DNA from: Candidatus Latescibacterota bacterium | GTDB lineage: Bacteria > JAAXHH01 | Length of the DNA stretch: 64,000 nucleotides | Assembly: GCA_022821085.1 (NCBI GenBank) | Contig: JAJEEG010000006.1 | Location: 744,001 to 808,000 of the forward strand | Reading direction: 5' to 3' | Part shown: piece after piece, positions 32,080 through 41,539 of the stretch | Layout of the letters: the number at the start of each line of letters is the position of its first letter | Numbering within the stretch: the stretch's first letter is position 1 | Translations under genes and position numbers: made by a program | The notes under the pieces: model-generated | The model's database searches: none | Told to the model about the DNA's origin: nothing | Seen by the model: only the letters and a program-made list of their open reading frames with translations

Positions 32080-33429
32080 ATGTCCAACGTCCTCCTGCTC
32101 ATCTCCGACGAGCATAACCCCTTCTATTCCTCCGTCTACGGCCATCCCTTCGTCCAGACGCCGGCCATGGACCGGCTCGCGGAGAACGGGGTTGTCTACG
32201 ATTGCGCCTACTGCCCGTCGCCCCTGTGCACGCCCAGCCGGTCCGCCTTCATGTCGGGGCGCAGGGTGCACGAGATCCAGGCTTATTCCAACTGCACCCT
32301 CGGCGTCGAACCGGACATACCCTCCTACGGGGGTGTCTTGTCCGAACAGGGCGTATATTCCGTTCACGTGGGCAAAACGCACGTCTTCGCGCCGAGCGGC
32401 GAACTGGGTTTCAGCGAGGTGCGCCTCGGCGGCAGGGAGCGGGGCGCCGGCGACCCGGAAATCGGCCGCCGGCCCTTCCGGATTCGGCGGGCCGCCGCGG
32501 AACGGGCCGCACAGTTCGGCGTAAAGGAATCGCATCTCAGGCTCGACCTGGAACGTGTCGACGCCGCCGTGGATTGGCTCACGCATACCGCGCCTGGGCT
32601 GGATCGTCCCTGGACCCTCACGCTAAACATCATCCATCCCCATTTTCCGCACTACACCTCGCAGGAATTGTGGGATCTCTATCCCCAGGGCGGCGATCTG
32701 CCGGAATACGGGGCCGATGAGGCGACGGCGAACCACCCCCGGGCCCGTGAAGTGCGCGAACACTTCCAGACGGACCGGTTCACCGAGGCCCAGGTACGGG
32801 GCCAGCGCCGCGGGTACCTGGCCTGCGTGACTTTCGTGGACCGGCAATTGGCGCGCCTGGTCGAAGCGCTGAAAGCGGCGGGCCTGTACGAAGATACCAA
32901 TGTGATCTACACGTCGGACCACGGGGAGATGCTCGGGAAGTTCGGCATGTGGTGGAAATGCTCCCTCTACGAAGACGCGAGCCGGATCCCCTGCATCGCG
33001 GCGGGACCCGATTATTCCACCGGGTCGCGGGTGACGACGCCCGTGGACCTCCACGACGTCCAGGCGAGCCTTTTCGCGTCGACGGGCGCCGAAAGGCCTT
33101 CGGACTGGGCGGGTACTGCGCTGCAGCGCCTGTCCGAGGCCGATGATCAGCGTGTCGTGTTCTCGGAATACCACGGACACGGGGCGCGGCACAGCGCTTT
33201 CATGATCCGGAAAGGAAAATGGAAATACATCCATCACGTCGTAGCGCCCCATCAGTTGTTCGACCTGGACCGGGACCCCGACGAGCTTCAGAACGTGTAT
33301 CAGGCACACCCCGCGGTAGCCGCCGACCTGGAAAAGGAACTCCGATCGATCTGCGATCCCGAGGCGGAGGACGACCGGGCGGACCGGTTCATCGAGGCGC
33401 AACTCGAATCCATGGCGTCCGGCGACTGA
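32080..33429 (+). CDS. Type I sulfatase
   Basis: A 449-residue sulfatase with the FGly motif C50-T-P-S-R54 (LCTPSRSAFMSGR), the exact consensus CxPxR. The N-terminal LLLISDEHNP carries the first metal aspartate, and YTSDHGEMLGKFGMWWK the second block. C-terminal IRKGKWKYIHHV is typical of choline-sulfatase/arylsulfatase relatives. There is no signal peptide. The first unit of a 36-bp tandem repeat overlaps the 3' end (ESMASGD tail). It is probably co-transcribed with the PhyH gene upstream. Confidence 0.93.
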   Translation: MSNVLLLISDEHNPFYSSVYGHPFVQTPAMDRLAENGVVYDCAYCPSPLCTPSRSAFMSGRRVHEIQAYSNCTLGVEPDIPSYGGVLSEQGVYSVHVGKTHVFAPSGELGFSEVRLGGRERGAGDPEIGRRPFRIRRAAAERAAQFGVKESHLRLDLERVDAAVDWLTHTAPGLDRPWTLTLNIIHPHFPHYTSQELWDLYPQGGDLPEYGADEATANHPRAREVREHFQTDRFTEAQVRGQRRGYLACVTFVDRQLARLVEALKAAGLYEDTNVIYTSDHGEMLGKFGMWWKCSLYEDASRIPCIAAGPDYSTGSRVTTPVDLHDVQASLFASTGAERPSDWAGTALQRLSEADDQRVVFSEYHGHGARHSAFMIRKGKWKYIHHVVAPHQLFDLDRDPDELQNVYQAHPAVAADLEKELRSICDPEAEDDRADRFIEAQLESMASGD

Positions 33430-33516
33430 AGGGCGTCCGCCGAGTCCATGGCGTCCGGCGACTGAAGGGCGTCCGCCGAATCCATGGCGTCCGCCGATAG
33501 AAGGGCGTCCGCCGAC
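33409..33516. repeat. 36-bp tandem repeat x3 across a sulfatase stop codon
   Basis: Three consecutive 36-bp units at 33409-33444, 33445-33480 and 33481-33516 differ at only a few bases. Each starts tccatggcgtcc and ends gtccgccga plus one variable base. The sulfatase stop lies in unit 1, and the rest fills the gap before the next gene. Confidence 0.95.
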
Positions 33517-33547
33517 TGAATGACGACCGACCACCCACCGGTGACTG

Positions 33548-34948
33548 ATGAATGATAAGCGATTGCTGGGCATCACCGTCCTGGCGGACTTCATCCTGAA
33601 CGAAGGGGTGGAAGCCGTACTGGATAACCTGGTGGACCGGGCGGGCGCCACGGCTGTTGCGGTGAATCCCACGGTGACCGCGCCGTCCAATGAAGGCGTC
33701 GGTTCCTTCCAGCCGCCCAGCGACGCCGGCAGCAGTCCCCGCCTCTTCGATCGGCCGCTGTGGGGCCGGCGTTCGCTCTGGGTGCGGAGCGCACCGAGTT
33801 ACAGGCCGTGTCTGTCGTACTATGCCGATACCCCGTACAAGCCCCGCGAACCCAATGAACTGACGGAAGCCCACGGTGACCTGATCGAACGGTTCATCGA
33901 CGCGGCGCTGGACCGAGGGCTCGAGGTCTACCTGCAACTGAGTGGCTCGACGCCGCCGGGACTGATGGACGAGGACCGGCCGCGAAGGCCGGATGGGGAG
34001 CTCCCGGACCGCATGGCGGACACAGGCTGCCTTGCCAGCGAGGCGATCCGGGCTTACATCGCCGCCTACGTGCGGGACCTGCTCGAACAGTATCCGCGCG
34101 TAACCGGCTTTCGACCGGACTGGCCCGAGTACCCCTGTTACAAGCTGGACGAGGCCTTCCAGGATTTCAATCCCCAGGTGGCGCGCTGGGCCTCGGACAA
34201 CCAGTTTGACTACGCGGCCATCCACCGGGACGTGCGGGCAGCCTTCGACTACCTGCACGGACGGCTCGAAAACCGGGACCTGCTCGACTTCAGCGGACCC
34301 GGCCGGGGCGCGGCGACGCTGGCCGCTGTTTTCCGGTCCTTTCCGGGCCTCATGGAATGGCTGCGCCTGAAATCCGCCCTGTCAGGCGACCTGCTGCGGC
34401 ACTGGAGAACGGTCATCACGACGCACGGCGGATCCGAGAAGAAACTCTCGGCCAACGCCTTCATGACGCCCCTCACCCTGTGGACCGGCTTCGATTTCCG
34501 CGGGGCGCCGGAGATCTGCGACGCGGTGTCCCCCAAGCTGTATACCATGCATTGGTCGGTCATGGTGGAATTCTGGGGACGGGTATTGCTGGAGCACAAT
34601 CCCGGCCTGGACGAAGGGCTCCTGGTACGGTCCCTCGCCCATCTCTTCGACCTCGGAGACGAAATCACGGCCACGCGGATCGACGATTACGGGTATCCCG
34701 GTCCCGACGAGCCCCATCCGGTCCCGGACGACGCGCAGCGGCGGCGCATCGAGCAGGTCTGCACGGAGGTGAACGGGCGCGCGCTCGTTACGCCGCTCAT
34801 GCACGGCTACGGCCCCCTGCATGATTTCGCCCGGCGTTTCCGGGTCGTTGCGGAAAGTCCGGCCGACGGCGTGTGGATCAACCGGTACGGGTACTTGAGC
34901 GACGACAAACTGGACGCGGTGGGCCGCATCTGGCGCCACGCCCGTTGA
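33548..34948 (+). CDS. Unknown protein, possibly TIM-barrel glycoside-hydrolase-like (466 aa)
   Basis: I cannot assign a family with confidence. The sequence has the feel of a (beta/alpha)8 barrel: alternating hydrophobic strands (GLEVYLQLSG, VTGFRPDWPEYPCY, GFDFRGAPEICDAVSPKLY) with acidic and aromatic residues at strand ends, as in glycoside hydrolases. There is no signal peptide. It is embedded between two sulfatases, so a role in splitting the carbon backbone of a sulfated glycoside is plausible. The ATG at 33548 follows a weak ribosome site. It ends 9 bp before the next sulfatase. Confidence 0.6.
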   Translation: MNDKRLLGITVLADFILNEGVEAVLDNLVDRAGATAVAVNPTVTAPSNEGVGSFQPPSDAGSSPRLFDRPLWGRRSLWVRSAPSYRPCLSYYADTPYKPREPNELTEAHGDLIERFIDAALDRGLEVYLQLSGSTPPGLMDEDRPRRPDGELPDRMADTGCLASEAIRAYIAAYVRDLLEQYPRVTGFRPDWPEYPCYKLDEAFQDFNPQVARWASDNQFDYAAIHRDVRAAFDYLHGRLENRDLLDFSGPGRGAATLAAVFRSFPGLMEWLRLKSALSGDLLRHWRTVITTHGGSEKKLSANAFMTPLTLWTGFDFRGAPEICDAVSPKLYTMHWSVMVEFWGRVLLEHNPGLDEGLLVRSLAHLFDLGDEITATRIDDYGYPGPDEPHPVPDDAQRRRIEQVCTEVNGRALVTPLMHGYGPLHDFARRFRVVAESPADGVWINRYGYLSDDKLDAVGRIWRHAR

Positions 34949-34957
34949 GGAAACCCG

Positions 34958-36484
34958 ATGACCCGTCCCAACATACTCTTCATCATGACGGACCAGCAGC
35001 GCTTCGATACCATCGCCGCGCTGGGCAATGAGCATATATACACCCCCAACATGGACCGCCTCGTGCGCCGCGGCGTGTCGTTTACCCGGGGCTACTCGAC
35101 CTGTCCCGTCTGTGTGGCAGCGCGGACGACCATCCGCACGGGATGCGATCCACCCACGACCCGCGTGTTCAGCAACGGCCGGTCCGCGCCCGCACCCGGC
35201 CAGGCCGATACGCTCGAAGGCCGGTGCGGGGACTATCTCGCCCGCACCCTCTCGGCAGCGGGCTACCGGACCTTCGGCGTGGGGAAGTTCCACACCTTCC
35301 CGTGGAACGAGGACGTGGGTTATGAGTCCCAGCTCCACAGCGAGGAACTCTACGGCAGTCAGGAGCAGCGGCGCGGAGACGCCTACGCGGGCTGGATCGC
35401 CCGCGAGCACCCGGAATTTGACTATATCGAGGCGCTCATGGGGGAGCGGACCGAAATGTACTACATGCCCCAGGTCAGCCCGCTGCCCGCCCATCTGACC
35501 GTGGAGTCCTGGGCCGCGGACCGCGCGATCGAAGCGCTGCACGCAACCGACGGCCGGCCCTATTTCGGTTTCGTTTCCTTCATCGGGCCCCATCCACCCT
35601 TCGCGCCGCCGGTGCCCTTCAACCGGATCTACGACCCCGACCGCATGCCGGGCCCGGTCCGTGGCGATCTTTCGGTGGACCACCTGGACGAGCAGATTCC
35701 CTTCATGAACCGGATCATCTGGGCGGATGAAATCAACGACGCGCTTACCCGCGTCCTCAAGGCTCGCTACTTTGGGGAGATCACCTACATCGACGACTGC
35801 CTGGGACGGCTTCTGAATGCCGTCGAGGCCCGGGAGGACGCCGGCAACACCCTCATCTGCTTTTTCTCGGACCACGGCGACCACCTCGGGGACCATACCG
35901 CGTGGCAGAAGGAGAGTTTCTTCGACGTCTCCGCCCGCGTGCCCTTCCTGGTAAGCTGGCCCGACCGCCTGCCCCGGGACGTTCGTCGAGACGATCTCGT
36001 CTGCCTGACCGATCTGTTCGCCATCGCCACGCACGCCGCAGGACGGACCCAGGTGCGCGACGGGATGGACGTGCTCGGCGTGCTGGACGGAAGCGCCGCG
36101 CCCAGGGAAACACTCTTCGGGTATTACGGCGAGCCGGGGACGGACCGGTTCAAAATCATGGTACGTAGCGGCGATTGGAAGTATATTTACATGGCGAACG
36201 GCGCCAGGGAGCAGTTGTTCAACACGGCCGAGGACCCGGCCGAGGTGGTGAACCGGGCCGTGTCCGACCGGGATGTCGCCGACGATCTGTACCGGCGCGG
36301 CCTGCAGGCCTGCGGGCATCCGGGCGCCGCCGACGCCCTGGATGGCGACCGCCTGCGGTCCTTTCCCTACACGAAGTGGAAGGCCTCGCGCATCTACCAG
36401 TTCGACCGGTCGCGCGGCGTGCGAGGTTTTCCCGGTCATCCGCGCGATGCGCTGGATCCGTGGATCCGGCGCGGCCGGCGATAG
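34958..36484 (+). CDS. Type I sulfatase
   Basis: A 508-residue sulfatase. The FGly motif is C52-V-A-A-R56 (PVCVAARTTIRTG), the CxAxR form that anaerobic-type maturases can modify. Metal motifs are LFIMTDQQRFD at the start and FFSDHGDHLGDH for the second site. Late IMVRSGDWKYIYM is typical. A good GAGGAA precedes the ATG. The next gene is the radical-SAM maturase, separated by 102 bp, so modification of all three sulfatases by that enzyme is likely. Confidence 0.93.
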   Translation: MTRPNILFIMTDQQRFDTIAALGNEHIYTPNMDRLVRRGVSFTRGYSTCPVCVAARTTIRTGCDPPTTRVFSNGRSAPAPGQADTLEGRCGDYLARTLSAAGYRTFGVGKFHTFPWNEDVGYESQLHSEELYGSQEQRRGDAYAGWIAREHPEFDYIEALMGERTEMYYMPQVSPLPAHLTVESWAADRAIEALHATDGRPYFGFVSFIGPHPPFAPPVPFNRIYDPDRMPGPVRGDLSVDHLDEQIPFMNRIIWADEINDALTRVLKARYFGEITYIDDCLGRLLNAVEAREDAGNTLICFFSDHGDHLGDHTAWQKESFFDVSARVPFLVSWPDRLPRDVRRDDLVCLTDLFAIATHAAGRTQVRDGMDVLGVLDGSAAPRETLFGYYGEPGTDRFKIMVRSGDWKYIYMANGAREQLFNTAEDPAEVVNRAVSDRDVADDLYRRGLQACGHPGAADALDGDRLRSFPYTKWKASRIYQFDRSRGVRGFPGHPRDALDPWIRRGRR

Positions 36485-36586
36485 CCCCATCTACCCTGAC
36501 GATCCGCGCTCGATAGCCCCGTATATCCGGGAAAACGTCATGCCGCAGGTTCGTTGCTGCAGGAACGAAAAGGCCCAGGAAACAAC

Positions 36587-37933
36587 GTGAACCCACTCGA
36601 CGCAACCACCGCGGTCCCGGCATCGTCCATGCCCTCGGCCGGAGGAGATCCGGTCCCAGTCCCGGCGTTTCACGTGATGATGAAACCCCGGGGCGCCATC
36701 TGCAATCTCGACTGCAAGTACTGCTACTTCCTTGCCAAGGAGGACCTGTATCCCGGCAGCGGGTTCCGCATGTCCGACGACCTGCTCGAGGAATACACCA
36801 GGCAGTACATCGAAGCCCAGCAGGTGCCGGAAGTCACCTTCGCCTGGCAGGGCGGCGAACCCACCCTCATGGGGCTGGAGTTCTTCCGGAAGGCCGTCGA
36901 GTACCAGAAGAAGCACCAGAAACCCGACACGCGCATCTACAACTCCCTGCAGACCAACGGCACGCTCCTCGACGCGGACTGGTGCCGTTTCTTCCACGAA
37001 AACGACTTTCTGATCGGCCTGAGCCTCGACGGACCCCGGGCGCTGCACGACGCCTACCGGGTCGACAAGGGCGGCAAACCGACCTTCGACACGGTGATGG
37101 GCGCGGCGGAGATGATGCAGGCAAGCGAGGTGGAGTTCAACATCCTGACCACGGTGCACGCGGCGAATGGGGAGCATCCCCTCGAGGTCTACCGCTTCCT
37201 GCGGGACGTGGTGAAGACGCGGTTTCTGCAGTTCATCCCCATCGTGGAGCTGGACAACGACACCGGGTACCAGGAAGGCAACGAGGTGACGGACCGGTCG
37301 GTGACGGGGAAACAGTACGGCCGGTTCCTGGTCCGGATTTTCGACGAATGGGTGCGGCGGGACGTGGGGAAAATGTACGTGCAGATCTTCGACGTGTCGC
37401 TCGCGGCCTGGTCCGGCCAGAGTCCTGGACTGTGCATTTTCATGGAGACCTGCGGCGACGCCCTGGCCCTGGAGCACAACGGGGACCTCTACGCCTGCGA
37501 CCACTACGTCGAGCCGGACTACTTGCTGGGCAATATCACCGAGATTCCCATGATGGAGATGGTCCTTTCCGAACAGCAGCGGGCCTTCGGGCAGGCCAAG
37601 CTGGACACGCTGCCGCAATACTGCCTGTCATGCGACGTGCGGTTCATCTGCAACGGGGGATGTCCGAAGAACCGCATCATCACGACGCCCGACGGCGAAC
37701 CGGGCCTGAACTACCTGTGCGAAGGGTACAAGGCCTTCTTCCACCACATCGACGGCCCTATGCGGTTCATGGCCAACGAACTGCGCCACAGGCGGGCCCC
37801 CGCCAACGTGATGACGTACATCCGCCGGCAGGAAGCCGAGCTCAGGCGGCAGCGCGCGTTCAAATCGGCGGGCAGAAACGACCCCTGTCCGTGCGGAAGC
37901 GGCCTGAAGTACAAGCGGTGCCACGGCAGATAG
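36587..37933 (+). CDS. Anaerobic-type sulfatase-maturating enzyme (radical SAM/SPASM) with C-terminal SEC-C motif
   Basis: A 448-residue radical-SAM enzyme that converts the sulfatase active-site Cys (or Ser) to formylglycine. The SAM cluster motif CNLDCKYCYF is near residue 36, FAWQGGEPTLMGLEFF follows, and the C-terminal SPASM cysteines are in CGDALALEHNGDLYACDHYV and CLSCDVRFICNGGCPKNR. The last 25 residues are a SEC-C zinc motif (DPCPCGSGLKYKRCHG), found on some maturases. I choose the GTG at 36587, with AGGA 7 bp upstream; a TTG at 36554 is the alternative. Being at the end of the block, it equips the three sulfatases with their activating enzyme. Confidence 0.93.
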   Translation: MNPLDATTAVPASSMPSAGGDPVPVPAFHVMMKPRGAICNLDCKYCYFLAKEDLYPGSGFRMSDDLLEEYTRQYIEAQQVPEVTFAWQGGEPTLMGLEFFRKAVEYQKKHQKPDTRIYNSLQTNGTLLDADWCRFFHENDFLIGLSLDGPRALHDAYRVDKGGKPTFDTVMGAAEMMQASEVEFNILTTVHAANGEHPLEVYRFLRDVVKTRFLQFIPIVELDNDTGYQEGNEVTDRSVTGKQYGRFLVRIFDEWVRRDVGKMYVQIFDVSLAAWSGQSPGLCIFMETCGDALALEHNGDLYACDHYVEPDYLLGNITEIPMMEMVLSEQQRAFGQAKLDTLPQYCLSCDVRFICNGGCPKNRIITTPDGEPGLNYLCEGYKAFFHHIDGPMRFMANELRHRRAPANVMTYIRRQEAELRRQRAFKSAGRNDPCPCGSGLKYKRCHGR

Positions 37934-37934
37934 G

Positions 37935-37988
37935 CCGGCGACCGGCCCGCGGCGCACCAGACCGGCGACCGGCCCGCGGCGCACCGCA
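37935..37988. repeat. 27-bp tandem repeat x2 after the maturase gene
   Basis: Two 27-bp units (37935-37961, 37962-37988) match at 25 positions, beginning ccggcgaccggcccgcggcg. A partial third copy follows. It starts directly after the maturase stop codon. Confidence 0.9.
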
Positions 37989-38022
37989 CCGGCGTGTCGC
38001 GCTCCACAACGGCGATCGACCT

Positions 38023-38679
38023 TTACATATAATAGCCGCGTTCCACCGCGAGGGTGAGGGACAGTTCGATGTCCGAGATCGCCCTGGACATGGCCTGGCC
38101 GATGAGGTCCAGCTTGCGCACCTGATCGATGCGATCGGCGGCCTGGGCGAGTTCTCGCGCAGACAGGATCTCTTTGAAGAGGTTGCACGCGTGGGCGAGG
38201 TTGATGATCACCACGTCGCGCGGGCTGGGGATCTTATCGCTGAACAGCACTTCCATGATGCGTAGCTTGACTTCACGCTCGGCCGTTCCATCGATGATCG
38301 GATAGCGCCGCGACCGGAATACCCACAGGAACTGGCCTTCCTCCCTTTTCAGAATTCCCCGTTCGACGAGCCGGTCGATGGCCGTCTCCCGGATGTCTTC
38401 GGCGCGGTCGACGACGTGCTCGATCCAGTATCGGGCCCCGTGCGTTTCGGTTGACGCCGCGATATCCGCCAGCACGGGGTCGAGGAGATCGTCTCCCAGG
38501 GGTTTCGATTCCACAAGGACCAGCTTGTCGACATCGGTATCAATGCGGTTTTCGAGGGCGAGGTCCATCAACACGCCGCCGGCAAGACCGTATCGCATCA
38601 GACGGTCGGGCACGCCCACGAATTTCCCGTCGTCGTCGAGCATGAGCAGCAGGATCTCTTCCGCGAATCTTAACATCAT
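38023..38679 (-). CDS. GPP34 (GOLPH3/Vps74-like) family protein
   Basis: A 218-residue helical protein. The opening EEILLLMLDDDGKF and YGLAGGVLMDLALENRIDTD are the hallmark of the GPP34 domain, and ETAIDRLVERGIL, RRYPIIDG and DVVIINLAHACNLF continue the fold. In eukaryotes it binds PI4P and retains Golgi glycosyltransferases; bacterial members have no firmly known role. There is no membrane segment or signal. It lies between the sulfatase block and the TonB receptor, alone on its strand. Confidence 0.85.
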   Translation of the reverse strand: MMLRFAEEILLLMLDDDGKFVGVPDRLMRYGLAGGVLMDLALENRIDTDVDKLVLVESKPLGDDLLDPVLADIAASTETHGARYWIEHVVDRAEDIRETAIDRLVERGILKREEGQFLWVFRSRRYPIIDGTAEREVKLRIMEVLFSDKIPSPRDVVIINLAHACNLFKEILSARELAQAADRIDQVRKLDLIGQAMSRAISDIELSLTLAVERGYYM

Positions 38680-38863
38680 CTCTCCCCGGTCGTTGTTCGG
38701 ATTTCGTGTGTGCCGCTGGCGTCCCCGTCATCCGGGGGAATTCGTACGAATCAATAATCAAAAACCAGCCACGGTATAATTTACAATATAGAACATAAAT
38801 ACGTGTCCGATTTCGTGTCCGGTGTCAAGAGAATAAAGCGATTCCTGAACCCGCGGGCTCGCT

Positions 38864-41236
38864 TCAGAAATGCCGCGCAAGTTCTACGCCCCAGTAAGGC
38901 GGTTCGTTGACGAAACCGGTCAGGTTGTTGAAATCGATGCCGCCGGTAAGCGATACGTCATCGAAGATGTTTCGGCCGACCAGGGAGATCTCCGTCCCGG
39001 CGTTCCCCACCAGATAGGAGAGGCGCACGCCGCATTCCAGCAGCCGGTCGTCCTGGAATTCCACGGATTCGTAGAGAAAGAAGCGTACCGCGCTGCGGTA
39101 GGCCAGGTCGGCGGAGGCAACGAGGAAGGACCCGCCCGGCAGGGCCACCGGATAGCGCAGGGCGGCATCCGCGATCCATCGCGGTGCCTGGGGCAGGCCG
39201 TTGCCGTCGATCAGTACCGTACCGGCTTCCGGCCCCGGTGGATCCAGCACGGTGCACGGCGCGCCGCAGGGCTGCACCGCGAGACCCTTGTCGTCGATAC
39301 GGGTATGATTGTAACTCAGGCCGCCCGAGAACTGCATCCCACCCGGCGGCGCGAGGGCCACCTCCGCCTCGAATCCCCGCCCCAGCGTCCTGTCTGCGTT
39401 GACCAGCCGGTTGAAGTTGGTCTCGCCGCCCACGGCGGTGAGTTGCTGGTTCCGCAGCCGGTAGTGGAACGCGGACAGGTCGAAACGGAGCCGCCCGTCC
39501 CACAGGCGCATTTTGGCCCCGCCTTCGATGGAGTGTATCGTTTCCGTCCCGGCGATGGACACCTCGTCGCCGAAGAGCAGGCGGCCCTGGATGCTCGGTG
39601 CGCGGAACCCCCGGGCGGCGCGCAGGTAGGTCTGGACACGGGGCGACGCGGCATATCGCATGCTCAGGTCGCCGCTCCACGCATTGTCGGTCGGATTGCG
39701 CCGGATGGGTCCGATCGCGCCGGCGCCGGTGACCGCGGGCGCTTCGTCCCGCCACGCCGAGTAGTCCTTCGCGTCGTGGGAGAATCGGAGCCCCCCGGCG
39801 ATCTCCAGCGCGTCTCCCAGATGCAGCGTGGATGCGAGGAACGCGGCCCACGCCTCGGCCTCCTGGTGCTGCCGGGTGAATCCGTCGGAAGTCCCGCCGG
39901 AGAGCGTATCGTAGTTGTAGTCCTCGATGTCCACCGATTCATTCAGGTAGTACAGGCCGACCTGGTAGTCCAGGGGCCGGTGTTCCTGGCTCACCAGGCG
40001 TACTTCCTGGCTGATCTGGCGCAGGAATGGGATACCCCCCGATGTTTCGGAGGGGAAGGGAATGACCCCCGGTCCGCTGGGTGGGCTGAATACGGCGCCG
40101 AAGCCGCCGTCGACATCACCGCGGGCGAGGCTTTCGAGCCGTTCCATGCCGGTCAGGGACACGAGTTGGTGCCGGCCCATCCTGTAACGCAGTTCCACTG
40201 ACATGCCGTGGGCGCGCAGTTCCTGGCTGTTGCGGCCGTCGATTGCGATACGGTCCCGGGAGAATCCTCCTACCAGGCCGCCGCGTCCGGGTTTGATGGC
40301 GTTGGCGCGGAACGCCCGCGCGGAGCCGTCCAGGTCGCGGGCATGGAGCTTGACCAGCGACTCGAATTCCGGCGAGGGCTTCCAGCTCAACTGGAGGCGG
40401 CCGGCCAGTTCCCGGAATCCGGCAATGGCCTCATTCGGACCGTCGTATTCGTTTTCCACCCAATCGTCCCGTCGCTGCAGCAGCACCGAGAGCCGCGCCG
40501 AAAGGCCGTTGGATCCGAGCGGTCCCGATATCGCGCCCTCGAAAACGGCGTTGTTGTAGCGTCCGTAACCCAGGCGGCCGAACCCTTCTAGCGCTTCGGT
40601 CGGCCGCGCCGACTCCAGCTTGATGATGCCCGCCGGCGTGTTCCGGCCGAACAGGGTACCCTGGGGGCCGCGCAATACCTCGATCCGGTCCAGGTCGAAG
40701 GCGGGATAGCCCTTCAGCATGACGTTTTCCAGCACGATGCCGTCATACACCACGGAAACGGGTTGCGAGGCGTTCAGGTCGAAGTCCGTGTTGCCGAGGC
40801 CCCGGATGTAGATACGCGGAAAAACCCGGCCGTATGAGGACTCCATCTGCAGGCTGGGCACCCGGTTCGAAAGGAATCGAATGTCCATGCCGGAAGCGCG
40901 AAGTGCCGTGGACTTCGCTTCCTGAATCGTGGAAAGGGACAGCGGGACCTCGAAGGCGGGCTGCGCCCGTTTTCGCGCCGTGACCACGACTTCCTCCATC
41001 ACGATGGCGGGCTCGTCGGTCGGGCTCGTGCTTTCCGGGCTTGCCTGTTCGAATTGCCCGGGAGATTCGGACGGGTCCTGTTCTGCGGGCGCCGGTCGGT
41101 TATCCTGCGCTGTGGTCAAGCCGGCGGTGAAGACGAGGACCAGGCACAGGAACGTACGCAGTACGATGGAAACGCACGAATCCACTGCACGCAGCCTGAT
41201 AGCGATGAGGGAAGGATACAAAGTGACGGTTTTCAT
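38864..41236 (-). CDS. TonB-dependent outer-membrane receptor
   Basis: A 790-residue receptor. A signal segment (residues 24-43, ending TTAQD) is followed by an acidic/Pro-rich stretch and the TonB box EEVVVTARKR. The plug domain shows IRGLGNTDFDLNASQPVSVVYDGI and EVLRGPQGTLFGRNTPAGII. The rest is a 22-strand barrel ending with the usual aromatic terminal residue (VELARHF). It resembles the proteobacterial FecA/CirA-like siderophore or carbohydrate group. The ligand is unknown; nearby genes give no siderophore clue. GGGAG is 9 bp before the ATG. It is divergent from the barrel-protein gene. Confidence 0.92.
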   Translation of the reverse strand: MKTVTLYPSLIAIRLRAVDSCVSIVLRTFLCLVLVFTAGLTTAQDNRPAPAEQDPSESPGQFEQASPESTSPTDEPAIVMEEVVVTARKRAQPAFEVPLSLSTIQEAKSTALRASGMDIRFLSNRVPSLQMESSYGRVFPRIYIRGLGNTDFDLNASQPVSVVYDGIVLENVMLKGYPAFDLDRIEVLRGPQGTLFGRNTPAGIIKLESARPTEALEGFGRLGYGRYNNAVFEGAISGPLGSNGLSARLSVLLQRRDDWVENEYDGPNEAIAGFRELAGRLQLSWKPSPEFESLVKLHARDLDGSARAFRANAIKPGRGGLVGGFSRDRIAIDGRNSQELRAHGMSVELRYRMGRHQLVSLTGMERLESLARGDVDGGFGAVFSPPSGPGVIPFPSETSGGIPFLRQISQEVRLVSQEHRPLDYQVGLYYLNESVDIEDYNYDTLSGGTSDGFTRQHQEAEAWAAFLASTLHLGDALEIAGGLRFSHDAKDYSAWRDEAPAVTGAGAIGPIRRNPTDNAWSGDLSMRYAASPRVQTYLRAARGFRAPSIQGRLLFGDEVSIAGTETIHSIEGGAKMRLWDGRLRFDLSAFHYRLRNQQLTAVGGETNFNRLVNADRTLGRGFEAEVALAPPGGMQFSGGLSYNHTRIDDKGLAVQPCGAPCTVLDPPGPEAGTVLIDGNGLPQAPRWIADAALRYPVALPGGSFLVASADLAYRSAVRFFLYESVEFQDDRLLECGVRLSYLVGNAGTEISLVGRNIFDDVSLTGGIDFNNLTGFVNEPPYWGVELARHF

Positions 41237-41539
41237 CAGTATTCGCTCCCGGGAGGACGATCTTACAATAAGGATACAACGTTGCCGGGTACGGATCGGC
41301 CGATGTCAGGTACGAATGCCCGGATACCAGGCGAAATCATCCGGCACGCGCAGCGAAACGGATTGAAAATCTGGATGGATCGATACGTCCTGTCAAGCCC
41401 AACGTCACTGAATGGAGAGAGGTTATGCCGCACAACCCGATGGCCGGGAAACCCCCGTCGAAACTGCTTGTTGCCGGAAGGGGACACCGGTATTTTCCGG
41501 CACAACATACTCACCCCCTGAACAGGAGAACGGATAAAC
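41237..41539. other. Divergent intergenic region between TonB receptor and barrel protein
   Basis: About 300 bp. It contains an imperfect stem, tgttgccggaa paired with ttccggcacaaca (41469-41507), 33 bp before the barrel gene, and a TTGACA on the minus strand near 41395 with a weak -10. No gene or known riboswitch was recognised. Confidence 0.5.

Noticed and set aside
33409-33516. 36-bp repeats considered as a CRISPR array
   Set aside because: The units are directly abutting with no unique spacers, and no cas genes are near.
36554-36586. TTG start for the sulfatase maturase
   Set aside because: GTG 36587 has AGGA at proper spacing; nothing supports the 11 extra residues. It remains an alternative.
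41469-41507. Inverted repeat upstream of the barrel gene as a terminator or riboswitch
   Set aside because: There is no T-run, and the known TonB-receptor riboswitch (cobalamin) consensus is not visible. It is kept only as a note.
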